From assembly GCF_027921445.1 (NCBI RefSeq), contig NZ_CP115667.1:310001-374000 (forward strand): a DNA stretch of 64,000 bases. The letters are read 5' to 3'. Within the stretch, counting starts at the first letter, position 1, and each line of letters begins with the position of its first letter. The notes under the pieces are model-generated. The model was not told where the DNA came from. It ran no database searches and worked only from the letters and a program-made list of their open reading frames with translations. Below, piece after piece: positions 9,392 to 16,686 of this stretch. The position numbers and the translations under genes were made by a program. This DNA is from Peptoniphilus equinus. Its GTDB lineage: Bacteria; Bacillota; Clostridia; Tissierellales; Peptoniphilaceae.

Positions 9392-10506
9392 AAGTTATCG
9401 TCGTCTTCGGGACGCGTCCTGAGGGGATTAAAATGGCGCCCATTGTCCTGGAACTGAAACGACGTCCGGACATTGAGACCGTGGTTGCCGTCACGGGGCA
9501 GCATCGGGAGATGCTCGATCAGGTACTGGATATCTTCCATATTGTACCGGACTATGATATGAACATCTTTAAATCCGGTCAGACGTTGACGGAGATCACT
9601 GTCAATACTATGGTGGGTTTGGAGACTATTTTAGATAAAGAAAAACCGGATCTGCTTCTTGTGCAGGGGGACACCACCTCCGTCTTTGCCGGCGGGATGG
9701 CCGCCTTTTACAAACAGATTAAAGTGGGCCATGTGGAAGCGGGACTCCGTTCAGGCAATCTCTATTCGCCGTATCCCGAGGAAGCGAACCGCCGTCTGAC
9801 CGGTGTGTTGACCAATTTTCACTTTGCACCGACAGAAGGCAATCGACAAAATCTGCTTCGGGAAAATTATCCCGATGAGGCGATTTTCATCACCGGCAAC
9901 ACCGTCATCGACGCCTTACACTTGGCGGTGAAAGATGACTATGTCTTTGACAACCCGGTGTTAAACACCATTGACTACAGCAAAGATGTGGTGCTTCTTA
10001 CCAGTCATCGCCGCGAAAACATCGGCGTGCCTATGGCCAATATCTTTCGTGCCGTGCGCCATGTGGTGGAGGCAAGAGAGAATGTGGAAGTGATCTTTCC
10101 TGTCCATCTCAACCCGAAAGTGCGGGCCATTGCACAAAAGTACCTCAGCGATCATCCTCGGATTCACCTGATTGAGCCGTTGGACTATTTGCCGTTTTCG
10201 AATCTGATGAATAAAGTGCGTCTTGTCCTCACCGACTCCGGCGGGGTGCAGGAAGAAGCGCCGGCTTTGGGCAAACCTGTCCTCGTCCTTCGTGAAGAGA
10301 CGGAACGCATGGAGGGGATTGAGGCGAACACGGCGCGGCTCATCGGCACCGACTATGACGCCGTTGTGGCCAACTTCCTGGAGCTGCTTGACAATGCCGA
10401 TGCGTATCAGGCCATGGCTCACGCCGTCAATCCTTATGGCGACGGTCATGCGGCGGAAAAAATTGTGGATATTATCATAGAACAAATGGCCGACGGGTCA
10501 CGTTAA
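9388..10506 (+). CDS. wecB: UDP-N-acetylglucosamine 2-epimerase (non-hydrolysing)
   Basis: 372 residues, full length for the family. Motifs include the N-terminal FGTRPEGIKMAP, the GDTTS loop, HVEAGLRSG, TSHRREN and the substrate-binding DSGGVQEEAP. It interconverts UDP-GlcNAc and UDP-ManNAc, precursors of wall polysaccharide linkage units. The start overlaps the TagO-type gene (ATGA). A terminator follows directly, so this is the last gene of the operon that starts at the Sua5 gene. Confidence 0.94.
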   Translation: MKVIVVFGTRPEGIKMAPIVLELKRRPDIETVVAVTGQHREMLDQVLDIFHIVPDYDMNIFKSGQTLTEITVNTMVGLETILDKEKPDLLLVQGDTTSVFAGGMAAFYKQIKVGHVEAGLRSGNLYSPYPEEANRRLTGVLTNFHFAPTEGNRQNLLRENYPDEAIFITGNTVIDALHLAVKDDYVFDNPVLNTIDYSKDVVLLTSHRRENIGVPMANIFRAVRHVVEARENVEVIFPVHLNPKVRAIAQKYLSDHPRIHLIEPLDYLPFSNLMNKVRLVLTDSGGVQEEAPALGKPVLVLREETERMEGIEANTARLIGTDYDAVVANFLELLDNADAYQAMAHAVNPYGDGHAAEKIVDIIIEQMADGSR

Positions 10507-10532
10507 TGCTCAGCTTTGTCTGAGCATTTTTC
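10505..10532 (+). terminator. Terminator after wecB
   Basis: 9-bp perfect stem AATGCTCAG/CTGAGCATT overlapping the stop codon, then a T-run. Confidence 0.88.
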
Positions 10533-10732
10533 TATAGACATTTCTCCTATTTTTGAGGGGAATCTTCAGGGAGAAAGTATAGTCAATTTATGAATTTCGA
10601 GGTAAAATAACTAGTGGATGGAAATGGTTTCACATTATGAAAGGTCTCGTCATTTCTTTATGGAGGCTTGGTTAGCTGACTTGTGAGTTGGGTATTTGTC
10701 CAGTAAAGCTATCAATGATTAGGAGGGACACT

Positions 10733-11164
10733 ATGGAACGCTCAGGGTTAAAAGGCTACACCATTGATGAAATCAACATCGGAGATACAGCTTCGTTTAT
10801 GAAGACCATCTCTGAAAGTGACGTCTATCTTTTTGCGGGCATCACCGGGGACAACAACCCTGCCCACATCAATCAAATTGAAGCGGAAAAAGGTGCATTT
10901 AAGGGCCGCATTGCCCACGGTATCCTCACAGCGGGTTTAGTGTCTGCGGTGTTGGGGATGCGACTTCCGGGTCCGGGCACAATTTACATGGGCCAAGAGC
11001 TGAAATTCACCAAACCGGTATATTTCGGAGACACGATTACCGCAAAGGTGACGGTTGAAGAAAAAATTAAAAACAAAATCGTTAAGTTGCACACACAGTG
11101 TACCAATCAACAAGGCGAGATAGTGCTGGACGGCTATGCCACTGTGCTCCCGCCGAAGAAATAG
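10733..11164 (+). CDS. MaoC-like (R)-specific enoyl-CoA hydratase
   Basis: 143 residues forming one hot-dog-fold MaoC domain. The hydratase-2 motif is visible as AGITGDNNPAHIN (Asp and His catalytic pair) followed by AHGILTAGL. Such enzymes hydrate enoyl-CoA to the R-3-hydroxyacyl-CoA. ATG 10733 is chosen because AGGAGG is eight bases upstream. Thiolase starts 10 bp after its stop, so it leads the butyrate-type operon. That is odd, because the operon also holds a crotonase-fold hydratase of opposite stereochemistry. Confidence 0.85.
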   Translation: MERSGLKGYTIDEINIGDTASFMKTISESDVYLFAGITGDNNPAHINQIEAEKGAFKGRIAHGILTAGLVSAVLGMRLPGPGTIYMGQELKFTKPVYFGDTITAKVTVEEKIKNKIVKLHTQCTNQQGEIVLDGYATVLPPKK

Positions 11165-11173
11165 GAGGAAAAT

Positions 11174-12355
11174 ATGACAAATGTAGTAATTGCTAGCGCG
11201 GCCAGAACACCGGTAGGTTCATTCGGAGGCGCATTTAAAAACACTCCGGCTGTAGAACTGGGACGAGTTGCAGCAGCGGAAGCATTGAAACGCGCCGGTG
11301 TTCAACCGGAACAAGTTGATGAAGTGGTCATCGGGAACGTGCTTCAAGCGGGTCTCGGACAAAACGTTGCACGTCAGGTGTCTATCGCTGCCGGTCTTCC
11401 TGTTGATGTACCTGCTTTTACGATTAATAAAGTTTGCGGATCCGGACTGCGAGCCATCTCTTTGGCGGCACAAATCATCAAAGCCGGCGATGCCGACATT
11501 ATTTTAGCCGGCGGCTGCGAAAGCATGTCTATGGCACCTTACATCCTGCCGAACGCACGTTGGGGCGCTCGTATGGGTGATGCAAAGATGGTGGACTCCA
11601 TGATTAAAGACGGTCTTTGGGACGCGTTTAATGATTACCACATGGGCATCACGGCTGAAAATGTGGCAGAGCAATTCAACGTCACTCGCGAAGATCAGGA
11701 CAAGCTTGCTACGGCGTCTCAAAACCGCGCTGAAGCTGCTAAGAACTCCGGTCGCTTCAAAGATGAAATTGTTCCTGTAGAAGTTAAAGATCGCAAAGGC
11801 AGAGTGACAGTTGTGGATACTGATGAATTTATTCGTGACGGTGTCACAGAAGAGGCTCTTGCCAAACTTCGTCCCGCCTTTAAAAGAGACGGCGGCACTG
11901 TGACAGCGGGGAACGCATCCGGGATTAACGACGGGGCGGCCATGATGGTTGTCATGTCGGAAGAAAAAGCTAAAGAGCTTGGCATTACGCCGCTTGCCAA
12001 GATTGTTTCCTATGCATCTGCAGGAATCGATCCTAAGATCATGGGCACCGGTCCAATTCCTTCTTCCAGAAAAGCACTTGAAAAAGCAGGATGGACCGTT
12101 GAGGACTTAGATCTTATCGAAGCCAACGAAGCTTTTGCAGCACAAGCCGGCGCTGTAGCCAAAGAACTGAATCTGGATATGGAAAAGACCAACGTTAACG
12201 GCGGCGCCATTGCTATCGGCCACCCAATCGGAGCGAGCGGTGCGCGGATTCTTACTACACTGCTTTTTGAAATGCAAAAACGCGATGCAAAGAAAGGTCT
12301 TGCAACACTGTGCATTGGCGGGGGTCAAGGGACGGCACTCACCGTAGAAAGATAA
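11174..12355 (+). CDS. thlA: Acetyl-CoA C-acetyltransferase (thiolase)
   Basis: 393 residues, full thiolase length. It shows the nucleophilic Cys in [10 protein letters not shown] (about residue 88), the [10 protein letters not shown] His motif and the second Cys in CIGGGQGTA. It condenses two acetyl-CoA to acetoacetyl-CoA, the entry step to C4 fermentation. AGGAGG precedes the ATG. Its neighbours are MaoC upstream and crt and hbd downstream, which supports a butyrate/butyryl-CoA pathway role over fatty-acid breakdown. Confidence 0.95.
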   Translation: MTNVVIASAARTPVGSFGGAFKNTPAVELGRVAAAEALKRAGVQPEQVDEVVIGNVLQAGLGQNVARQVSIAAGLPVDVPAFTINKVCGSGLRAISLAAQIIKAGDADIILAGGCESMSMAPYILPNARWGARMGDAKMVDSMIKDGLWDAFNDYHMGITAENVAEQFNVTREDQDKLATASQNRAEAAKNSGRFKDEIVPVEVKDRKGRVTVVDTDEFIRDGVTEEALAKLRPAFKRDGGTVTAGNASGINDGAAMMVVMSEEKAKELGITPLAKIVSYASAGIDPKIMGTGPIPSSRKALEKAGWTVEDLDLIEANEAFAAQAGAVAKELNLDMEKTNVNGGAIAIGHPIGASGARILTTLLFEMQKRDAKKGLATLCIGGGQGTALTVER

Positions 12356-12367
12356 GTTGAGAGGGCT

Positions 12368-13192
12368 ATGGATTACAAGTATTTAAAATTTGATTTAAAT
12401 GACGGGATTCTGGTGCTGACCATCGATCGTCAAAAGGCGATGAATGCACTCAATTCCGAAGTCATTGAAGAGCTCAACTCCGCGCTGGACGACATTGAAA
12501 AGAACTATGAGATCGAAGTCGTGATTTTGACCGGTGCAGGTAAGGCTTTTGTAGCAGGTGCAGATATTTCCGAAATGGCCCAAATGCAAGTTTTTGAAGC
12601 ACAAGCTTTTGCAAAACACGGGATGGACACTTTCCTCAAACTGGAAAAATTGCCGCGACCTGTGATTGCTGCCGTGAACGGGTTTGCTCTCGGCGGCGGC
12701 TGTGAGCTTATGATGTCTTGTGATATTCGCATTGCTTCTACAAAGGCGAAGATCGGTCAGCCTGAAGTGAGCCTCGGGATTACACCGGGGTTTGGCGGCA
12801 CTCAACGTCTTGCACGTATCGTCGGTCTGTCCAAGGCAAAAGAAATGATCTTTACCGGAGATGCCATTTCGGCAGACGAGGCCAAAGAAATCGGTCTGGT
12901 GTCTTACGTCACCGAGCCGGAAGCGCTTTTAGACAAGGCTGTAGAAATTGCCAAAGCCATTACGAAAAATTCACAAGTGGCGGTACGTAACGCCAAAGAA
13001 GCTATTAATGCGGCCACGGAAGTGGACATTCTCACCGGAATGGGCATTGAGCGGGCACATTTCGGCCTCTGCTTTGCCGATGAAGCGCAATATGAAGGCA
13101 TGAGTGCTTTTCTTGACAAGCGTCGTCCGGAATTTAACATCAAACCGAAAGATAAAGCATGTCTGAATGCTAAGGAGGAAGAAAATAAATGA
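12368..13192 (+). CDS. crt: 3-hydroxybutyryl-CoA dehydratase (crotonase)
   Basis: 274-residue crotonase-fold enzyme. Visible features are the oxyanion-hole segment [18 protein letters not shown] with its catalytic Glu, and [16 protein letters not shown] with the second Glu position. It interconverts crotonyl-CoA and (S)-3-hydroxybutyryl-CoA. The C-terminus is extended by about 15 polar residues compared with the usual roughly 260-residue crotonase. It lies 12 bp after thiolase, and hbd begins in an ATGA overlap with its stop. Confidence 0.93.
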   Translation: MDYKYLKFDLNDGILVLTIDRQKAMNALNSEVIEELNSALDDIEKNYEIEVVILTGAGKAFVAGADISEMAQMQVFEAQAFAKHGMDTFLKLEKLPRPVIAAVNGFALGGGCELMMSCDIRIASTKAKIGQPEVSLGITPGFGGTQRLARIVGLSKAKEMIFTGDAISADEAKEIGLVSYVTEPEALLDKAVEIAKAITKNSQVAVRNAKEAINAATEVDILTGMGIERAHFGLCFADEAQYEGMSAFLDKRRPEFNIKPKDKACLNAKEEENK

Positions 13193-14031
13193 AAGTAGCA
13201 GTAATCGGTTCAGGGACTATGGGAGCCGGCATTGCACAGGTCATTGCCAGAAAACACGAAGTCGTCATTCGCGATATTGCACCTGAAGCACTGAAGAAAG
13301 CTCAAGAAGGTATTCAAAAGGGCTATGAAAAGAACGTAGCAAAAGGTCGTATGACCCAAGAAGAGATGGACACTGCACTGAAAAATCTCAGTGTATCTGA
13401 CTCCTTGGACGACATCAAAGACTGCGATCTCGTCATTGAAGCGGCAACGGAAAACCCTAAGGTAAAAAAGAGCATCTTTAAAGAATTGGGGGAAACTTGC
13501 AAAGAATCCACCATTCTTGCATCCAACACCTCGTCCCTCTCCATTACAGATATCGGTGCGGCTACCAATCGCCCTGAAAAAGTGATCGGTATGCACTTCT
13601 TCAATCCGGTTCCTGCTATGAAATTGGTGGAAGTGATTGAAGGACAACTGACTGATGAAGCCACTAAGACCACCATCGTGGAACTGGCTAAAGAAATCGG
13701 CAAGACACCTGTTGAAGTTGCAGAAGCTCCGGGCTTTGTGGTAAACCGCATACTCATTCCAATGATTAATGAAGGCATCGGCATCTTTGCAGAAGGCGTT
13801 GCCAGCGCAGAAGATATCGATAACGCCATGAAACTGGGTGCCAATCATCCGATGGGACCTTTGGAACTGGGCGATTTAGTCGGTCTGGATGTGGTCCTTG
13901 CCATTATGGACGTGCTCTATGATGAATTTAAAGATCCTAAGTATCGTGCTCACACCTTGCTGAGAAAAATGGTGCGCGCCGGTCAATTGGGACGCAAAAC
14001 CGGTAAAGGGTTCTACGATTACAGCAAGTAA
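13189..14031 (+). CDS. hbd: 3-hydroxybutyryl-CoA dehydrogenase
   Basis: 280 residues. The N-terminal Rossmann motif [11 protein letters not shown] binds NAD(P)H. Further features are SNTSSLSIT, the catalytic His in [15 protein letters not shown], and the C-terminal helical domain with [16 protein letters not shown]. It reduces acetoacetyl-CoA to (S)-3-hydroxybutyryl-CoA. AAGGAGG lies inside the end of crt and the start overlaps the crt stop. No bcd-etfBA genes are in the window, so the last reduction must be encoded elsewhere. Confidence 0.95.
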   Translation: MKVAVIGSGTMGAGIAQVIARKHEVVIRDIAPEALKKAQEGIQKGYEKNVAKGRMTQEEMDTALKNLSVSDSLDDIKDCDLVIEAATENPKVKKSIFKELGETCKESTILASNTSSLSITDIGAATNRPEKVIGMHFFNPVPAMKLVEVIEGQLTDEATKTTIVELAKEIGKTPVEVAEAPGFVVNRILIPMINEGIGIFAEGVASAEDIDNAMKLGANHPMGPLELGDLVGLDVVLAIMDVLYDEFKDPKYRAHTLLRKMVRAGQLGRKTGKGFYDYSK

Positions 14032-14063
14032 AGCGTGTAGCCTATAAAAAGTGAAAGCAGCAT

Positions 14064-14099
14064 TCCGGCATTGGACGTATCCGATGCCGGATTTTTTTG
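14064..14099 (+). terminator. Terminator after hbd
   Basis: Stem TCCGGCAT/ATGCCGGA (14064-14071 with 14084-14091) and a T-run. Confidence 0.88.
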
Positions 14100-14375
14100 C
14101 GGTCGGTGCTTTGGAGAGACTGAGGCAAAAGAGATGCTCATGTGCCCTTTAGGGAAAGATACATGATGGCCATTGCACCACCCTCTAAAGTGTTTCAAAT
14201 AAGTTTTTTTAAAAAAATATTTTCATAGTATGATAGTGTCTATCAAATTCAGCATATAATGCGTTAAAGTGAGCTCTGGAATCAAGTCGCTATGGGTGCT
14301 GGAAATCTAAGTGAAGTTCTAGGTATTAAAAGAGCTCAACACGGGTTACAATAAGGCTTCGGCGGTCTTAAAAGG
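14100..14375. other. Gap between hbd terminator and ferredoxin promoter
   Basis: AT-rich stretch with an A/T-run near 14203-14222 and no plausible gene on either strand. A TATAAT at 14255-14260 lacks a convincing -35. Confidence 0.5.
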
Positions 14376-14404
14376 TTGAAAAGTCCGCGCGGTTATGTTA
14401 CTAT
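14376..14404 (+). promoter_or_regulatory. Extended -10 sigma-A promoter for ferredoxin
   Basis: TTGAAA (14376-14381), 17 bp, TACTAT (14399-14404) with TG one base before the -10. Confidence 0.8.
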
Positions 14405-14427
14405 TTTCACAGAACAAAAGAAAAAGA

Positions 14428-14447
14428 TTCCAAAGCGTGCTTTGGAA
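14428..14447 (+). promoter_or_regulatory. 5' UTR hairpin before ferredoxin
   Basis: Perfect 9-bp inverted repeat TTCCAAAGC-GT-GCTTTGGAA. It lies in the roughly 60-nt leader between the predicted start of transcription and the GGAGG site. It has no T-run, so it is more likely an mRNA-stabilising or regulatory stem than a terminator. Confidence 0.6.
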
Positions 14448-14471
14448 CTCACATGACATGGAGGTAATATT

Positions 14472-14642
14472 ATGGCATATGTAATTAACGATTCTTGCAT
14501 CGCTTGTGGTGCTTGCAAACCAGAATGTCCGGTAGACTGCATCGAAGAAGGTGCTGTATACACTATCAATGCGGATCAATGTATCGACTGCGGTTCTTGT
14601 GCAGCTGTTTGCCCAGTTGGCGCACCAAACCCAGAAGACTAA
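14472..14642 (+). CDS. Clostridial-type 2[4Fe-4S] ferredoxin
   Basis: 56-residue ferredoxin. Two cluster motifs are visible: CIACGACKPEC followed by P in the first half, and CIDCGSCAAVC followed by P in the second. It carries low-potential electrons in the cytosol, for example to hydrogenase or from pyruvate oxidoreductase. ATG 14472 has GGAGG upstream. Codons such as CCA (Pro) and GGT/GGC match those of EF-Tu and the S-layer gene, suggesting high expression. It is monocistronic, with its own promoter, leader hairpin and terminator. Confidence 0.95.
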   Translation: MAYVINDSCIACGACKPECPVDCIEEGAVYTINADQCIDCGSCAAVCPVGAPNPED

Positions 14643-14651
14643 GTACTTATT

Positions 14652-14680
14652 AAAAAAGAGCCTGAGGGCTCTTTTTTTTG
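14652..14680 (+). terminator. Terminator after ferredoxin
   Basis: Stem AAAAAAGAGCC/GGCTCTTTTTT (14652-14662 with 14667-14677), loop TGAG. Confidence 0.93.
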
Positions 14681-15883
14681 TTTCGACAATGACCTTGACG
14701 TCGGTGTTTGTTACGGCGCAAAAAAAGAGGTATAGGAAGGTCTAATTAAACAAATAAATATGATGGTTTGATAGGCATACACCGTAGCAAGTGAACACCT
14801 ATTTATTACGAGCAGATAAAGTATGTCTGAGTCCGGCATCAAAAGCGAGGCCACGGGATAGAGGTTTGGTTAGTAGGGGGATGTTGACTTTATCTTAAAG
14901 TAATCCCTTAAACCCTTGTGTGAGTGGTAAAACTGTTGGGACTTATTTCGGATAATTCAATGTCACACACTCACCTCAACGGTTAAAAAGTATAAGCTAG
15001 CCGGTATGAGACTAGGCATTCACCGGTTAGATGATTATAAGTTATACTATCCAAGATAAAGACATGGCAAAGAAAGTAGAGTGTCCTGTCTGGATAACAA
15101 TTAAGAATAAAAGTTTTTTGATAAGGACACATAACAAAAATATAAAGCTAGTAAATAAGTTTATAACGTCACCTATTGACTATGAGAAAAAAACTGTGAT
15201 ATTTTCTGCATGGATTATAACCATTTAATCAAAAAATTTGATTCGATATGTTGGATTCACGTTATCTCAAATGGAACTTGGAGCCAATTTCGAGGAGGTC
15301 AAGCATGAGACGAGTTACTGTCGTTAAAATTTTATACTCACTGATATCGATAGCGATTGTGTATTATGGCTTAACTGCAGAACATATCTTAAATATCAGC
15401 GCTTGAATTCCGCTAGGGGCTTTTCTTTGTGAATTTTGATCTATACCTTGGTGACGAAAAGAGACCCAGAGCTCAATGGATATTTCTTATTTCAGTATGG
15501 ACTGGTAGCTTTCTGGAGGACAAGATATCTTCACTTTACATGGCCATACTAGATTGAGTGTATCGTTCGAACTTTGAACTAATGTCTATCATTTCTTATA
15601 ACCTTGACTATTTCGAGCAGCAGTTTACTGCTTCAATTTGGCATGTTATTTTCTCGGGTAACTTTTAGCTTTTGGATAAGGGTTTTCTAATCCAATCGAT
15701 GTCATGGCAAGCAGTATCGCTTAGACATTGGGATTTGCCATACGATCTCAGAGGAGATGTATGCAAAATACCATGAGAGACTCGATCCATAGTTGATGGG
15801 ATGGATAACCATAGTCCGGGTGATTTATTTTAGATTCGATTTTTATCAGCTTTAACCTTCTGTAGAAGGACTGTAAATTATCA
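14681..15883. other. 1.2-kb mostly noncoding stretch, AT-rich with hairpins
   Basis: No gene of normal size is convincing. An open frame at 15031-15228 (65 residues) has no good ribosome site or recognisable domain. Visible structure: GTGAGTG/CACTCAC arms near 14921-14972; AACTGTTG/CAACGGTT arms near 14930-14985; and a 9-bp stem CTAGCCGGT/ACCGGTTAG at 14997-15005 with 15022-15030. A 33-codon ORF with a strong ribosome site lies at 15305. It may hold decayed genes or a structured RNA; I recognise neither. Confidence 0.5.
15305..15406 (+). CDS. Possible 33-residue membrane peptide
   Basis: A 33-codon ORF with GAGGAGGT nine bases before its ATG, the best ribosome site in this gap. The peptide has basic residues at the N-terminus (MRR), then a hydrophobic run from about residue 5 to 23, as in single-span membrane peptides. 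An imperfect stem and TTTTC follow. No family is recognised. Small hydrophobic peptides of type I toxin-antitoxin systems look like this, but no antisense RNA can be shown from sequence alone. Confidence 0.35.
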   Translation: MRRVTVVKILYSLISIAIVYYGLTAEHILNISA

Positions 15884-15912
15884 TTGACAAAGTAAAAAAC
15901 GTCGACTATAAT
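15884..15912 (+). promoter_or_regulatory. Sigma-A promoter for the tRNA operon
   Basis: Consensus TTGACA (15884-15889), 17 bp, consensus TATAAT (15907-15912), 35 bp before tRNA-Ser. Confidence 0.93.
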
Positions 15913-15947
15913 GTTAAAAGTGATTATTCACATAAGCCGACATATTT

Positions 15948-16038
15948 GGAGAAGTACTCAAGTGGCTGAAGAGGCTCCCCTGCTAAGGGAGTAGGGCTCG
16001 CAAGGGTCGCGAGGGTTCAAATCCCTCCTTCTCCGCCA
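15948..16038 (+). tRNA. tRNA-Ser (anticodon GCT)
   Basis: Acceptor arms GGAGAAG/CTTCTCC, anticodon loop CTGCTAA with GCT, a long variable arm typical of class II tRNA, T-loop GGTTCAAATCC, and encoded CCA. Confidence 0.95.
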
Positions 16039-16045
16039 TTGCTTT

Positions 16046-16122
16046 GGGCCTTTAGCTCAGTCGGTTAGAGCGCCCGGCTCATAACCGGTCGGTCCGGGGT
16101 TCGAGTCCCTGAAGGCCCACCA
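16046..16122 (+). tRNA. tRNA with CAT anticodon (Ile2-like, or elongator Met)
   Basis: Acceptor GGGCCTT/AAGGCCC, anticodon CAT in loop CTCATAA, T-loop GGTTCGAGTCC, CCA encoded. The acceptor and D-arm look more like Firmicute tRNA-Ile2 (CAU modified to lysidine by TilS) than elongator tRNA-Met as I remember them, so charging with Ile is likely but not certain. Confidence 0.92.
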
Positions 16123-16143
16123 ATTTATATATTCATAATTTTT

Positions 16144-16219
<76 letters not shown>

Positions 16220-16224
16220 CATCT

Positions 16225-16246
16225 GAACGCTGCGGCGTTCTTTTTT
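16225..16246 (+). terminator. Terminator of tRNA operon
   Basis: GAACGC/GCGTTC stem with loop TGCG, then six T. Confidence 0.9.
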
Positions 16247-16494
16247 ATTGTAAATAGAAAAATCCGGTTGAACGTTTCGTCTTATACGCGTGGAAAAGCG
16301 CATCATCGAACTCACACACTGCATCCAAACCTTAAGTGCCAGCATCAGTCACTTGAGCTAGGATGCTTTTTGTATGCCCAGAAAGGTTACCACAGGGCAC
16401 ACAATCAGGATATTGGCTAAGATTTAGATATAGCGTCGCACTTAGCACAGCATACAACTTTAAAGAGGTAACAATTCTGTAACACAACTGTAAT
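16247..16494. other. Gap between tRNA operon and S-layer promoter
   Basis: No gene seen. It contains the long terminator-like hairpin at 16321-16372, described separately, which has no gene directly upstream. Confidence 0.5.
16321..16372 (+). terminator. Orphan terminator-like hairpin, possible small RNA end
   Basis: Two-part stem, GCATCC/GGATGC outside and CTTAAGTG/CACTTGAG inside, followed by TTTTT. It lies 75 bp after a good terminator and has no gene between, so it could end a short RNA of about 120 nt or act as a backup terminator. Confidence 0.6.
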
Positions 16495-16522
16495 TTTACT
16501 TTAATTAGGATTCGTGTATAAT
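16495..16522 (+). promoter_or_regulatory. Promoter of S-layer-like gene
   Basis: TTTACT (16495-16500), 16 bp, TATAAT (16517-16522). It predicts a leader of about 160 nt. Confidence 0.7.
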
Positions 16523-16608
16523 AGTAACAACGAGGAACAATGACAATTAAATATTATCCATAAGACACTTATGTGACGATGCGAATAATGTTTACTTGTC
16601 ACCTCAGA

Positions 16609-16662
16609 GACTGTGCGTTCACACAGTCGGCAAAAGTTTAAGACTTTTGTAGGTCTACAAAA
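16609..16662 (+). promoter_or_regulatory. Structured 5' UTR with mutually exclusive hairpins
   Basis: First hairpin GACTGTG/CACAGTC (16609-16615 with 16622-16628). After it, CAAAAGT/ACTTTTG (16631-16637 with 16643-16649) competes with TTTTGTAG/CTACAAAA (16645-16652 with 16655-16662). The ribosome site AAGGAGG follows at about 16668. Such leaders often stabilise abundant S-layer mRNAs; a switch role is inference. Confidence 0.65.
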
Positions 16663-16686
16663 TTTTTAAGGAGGTCGAAAGACAAG

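Noticed and set aside
15031-15228. 65-codon open frame in the gap before the tRNAs
   Set aside because: No clear ribosome site, Lys/Ile-rich composition expected of AT-rich noncoding DNA, and no recognisable family.
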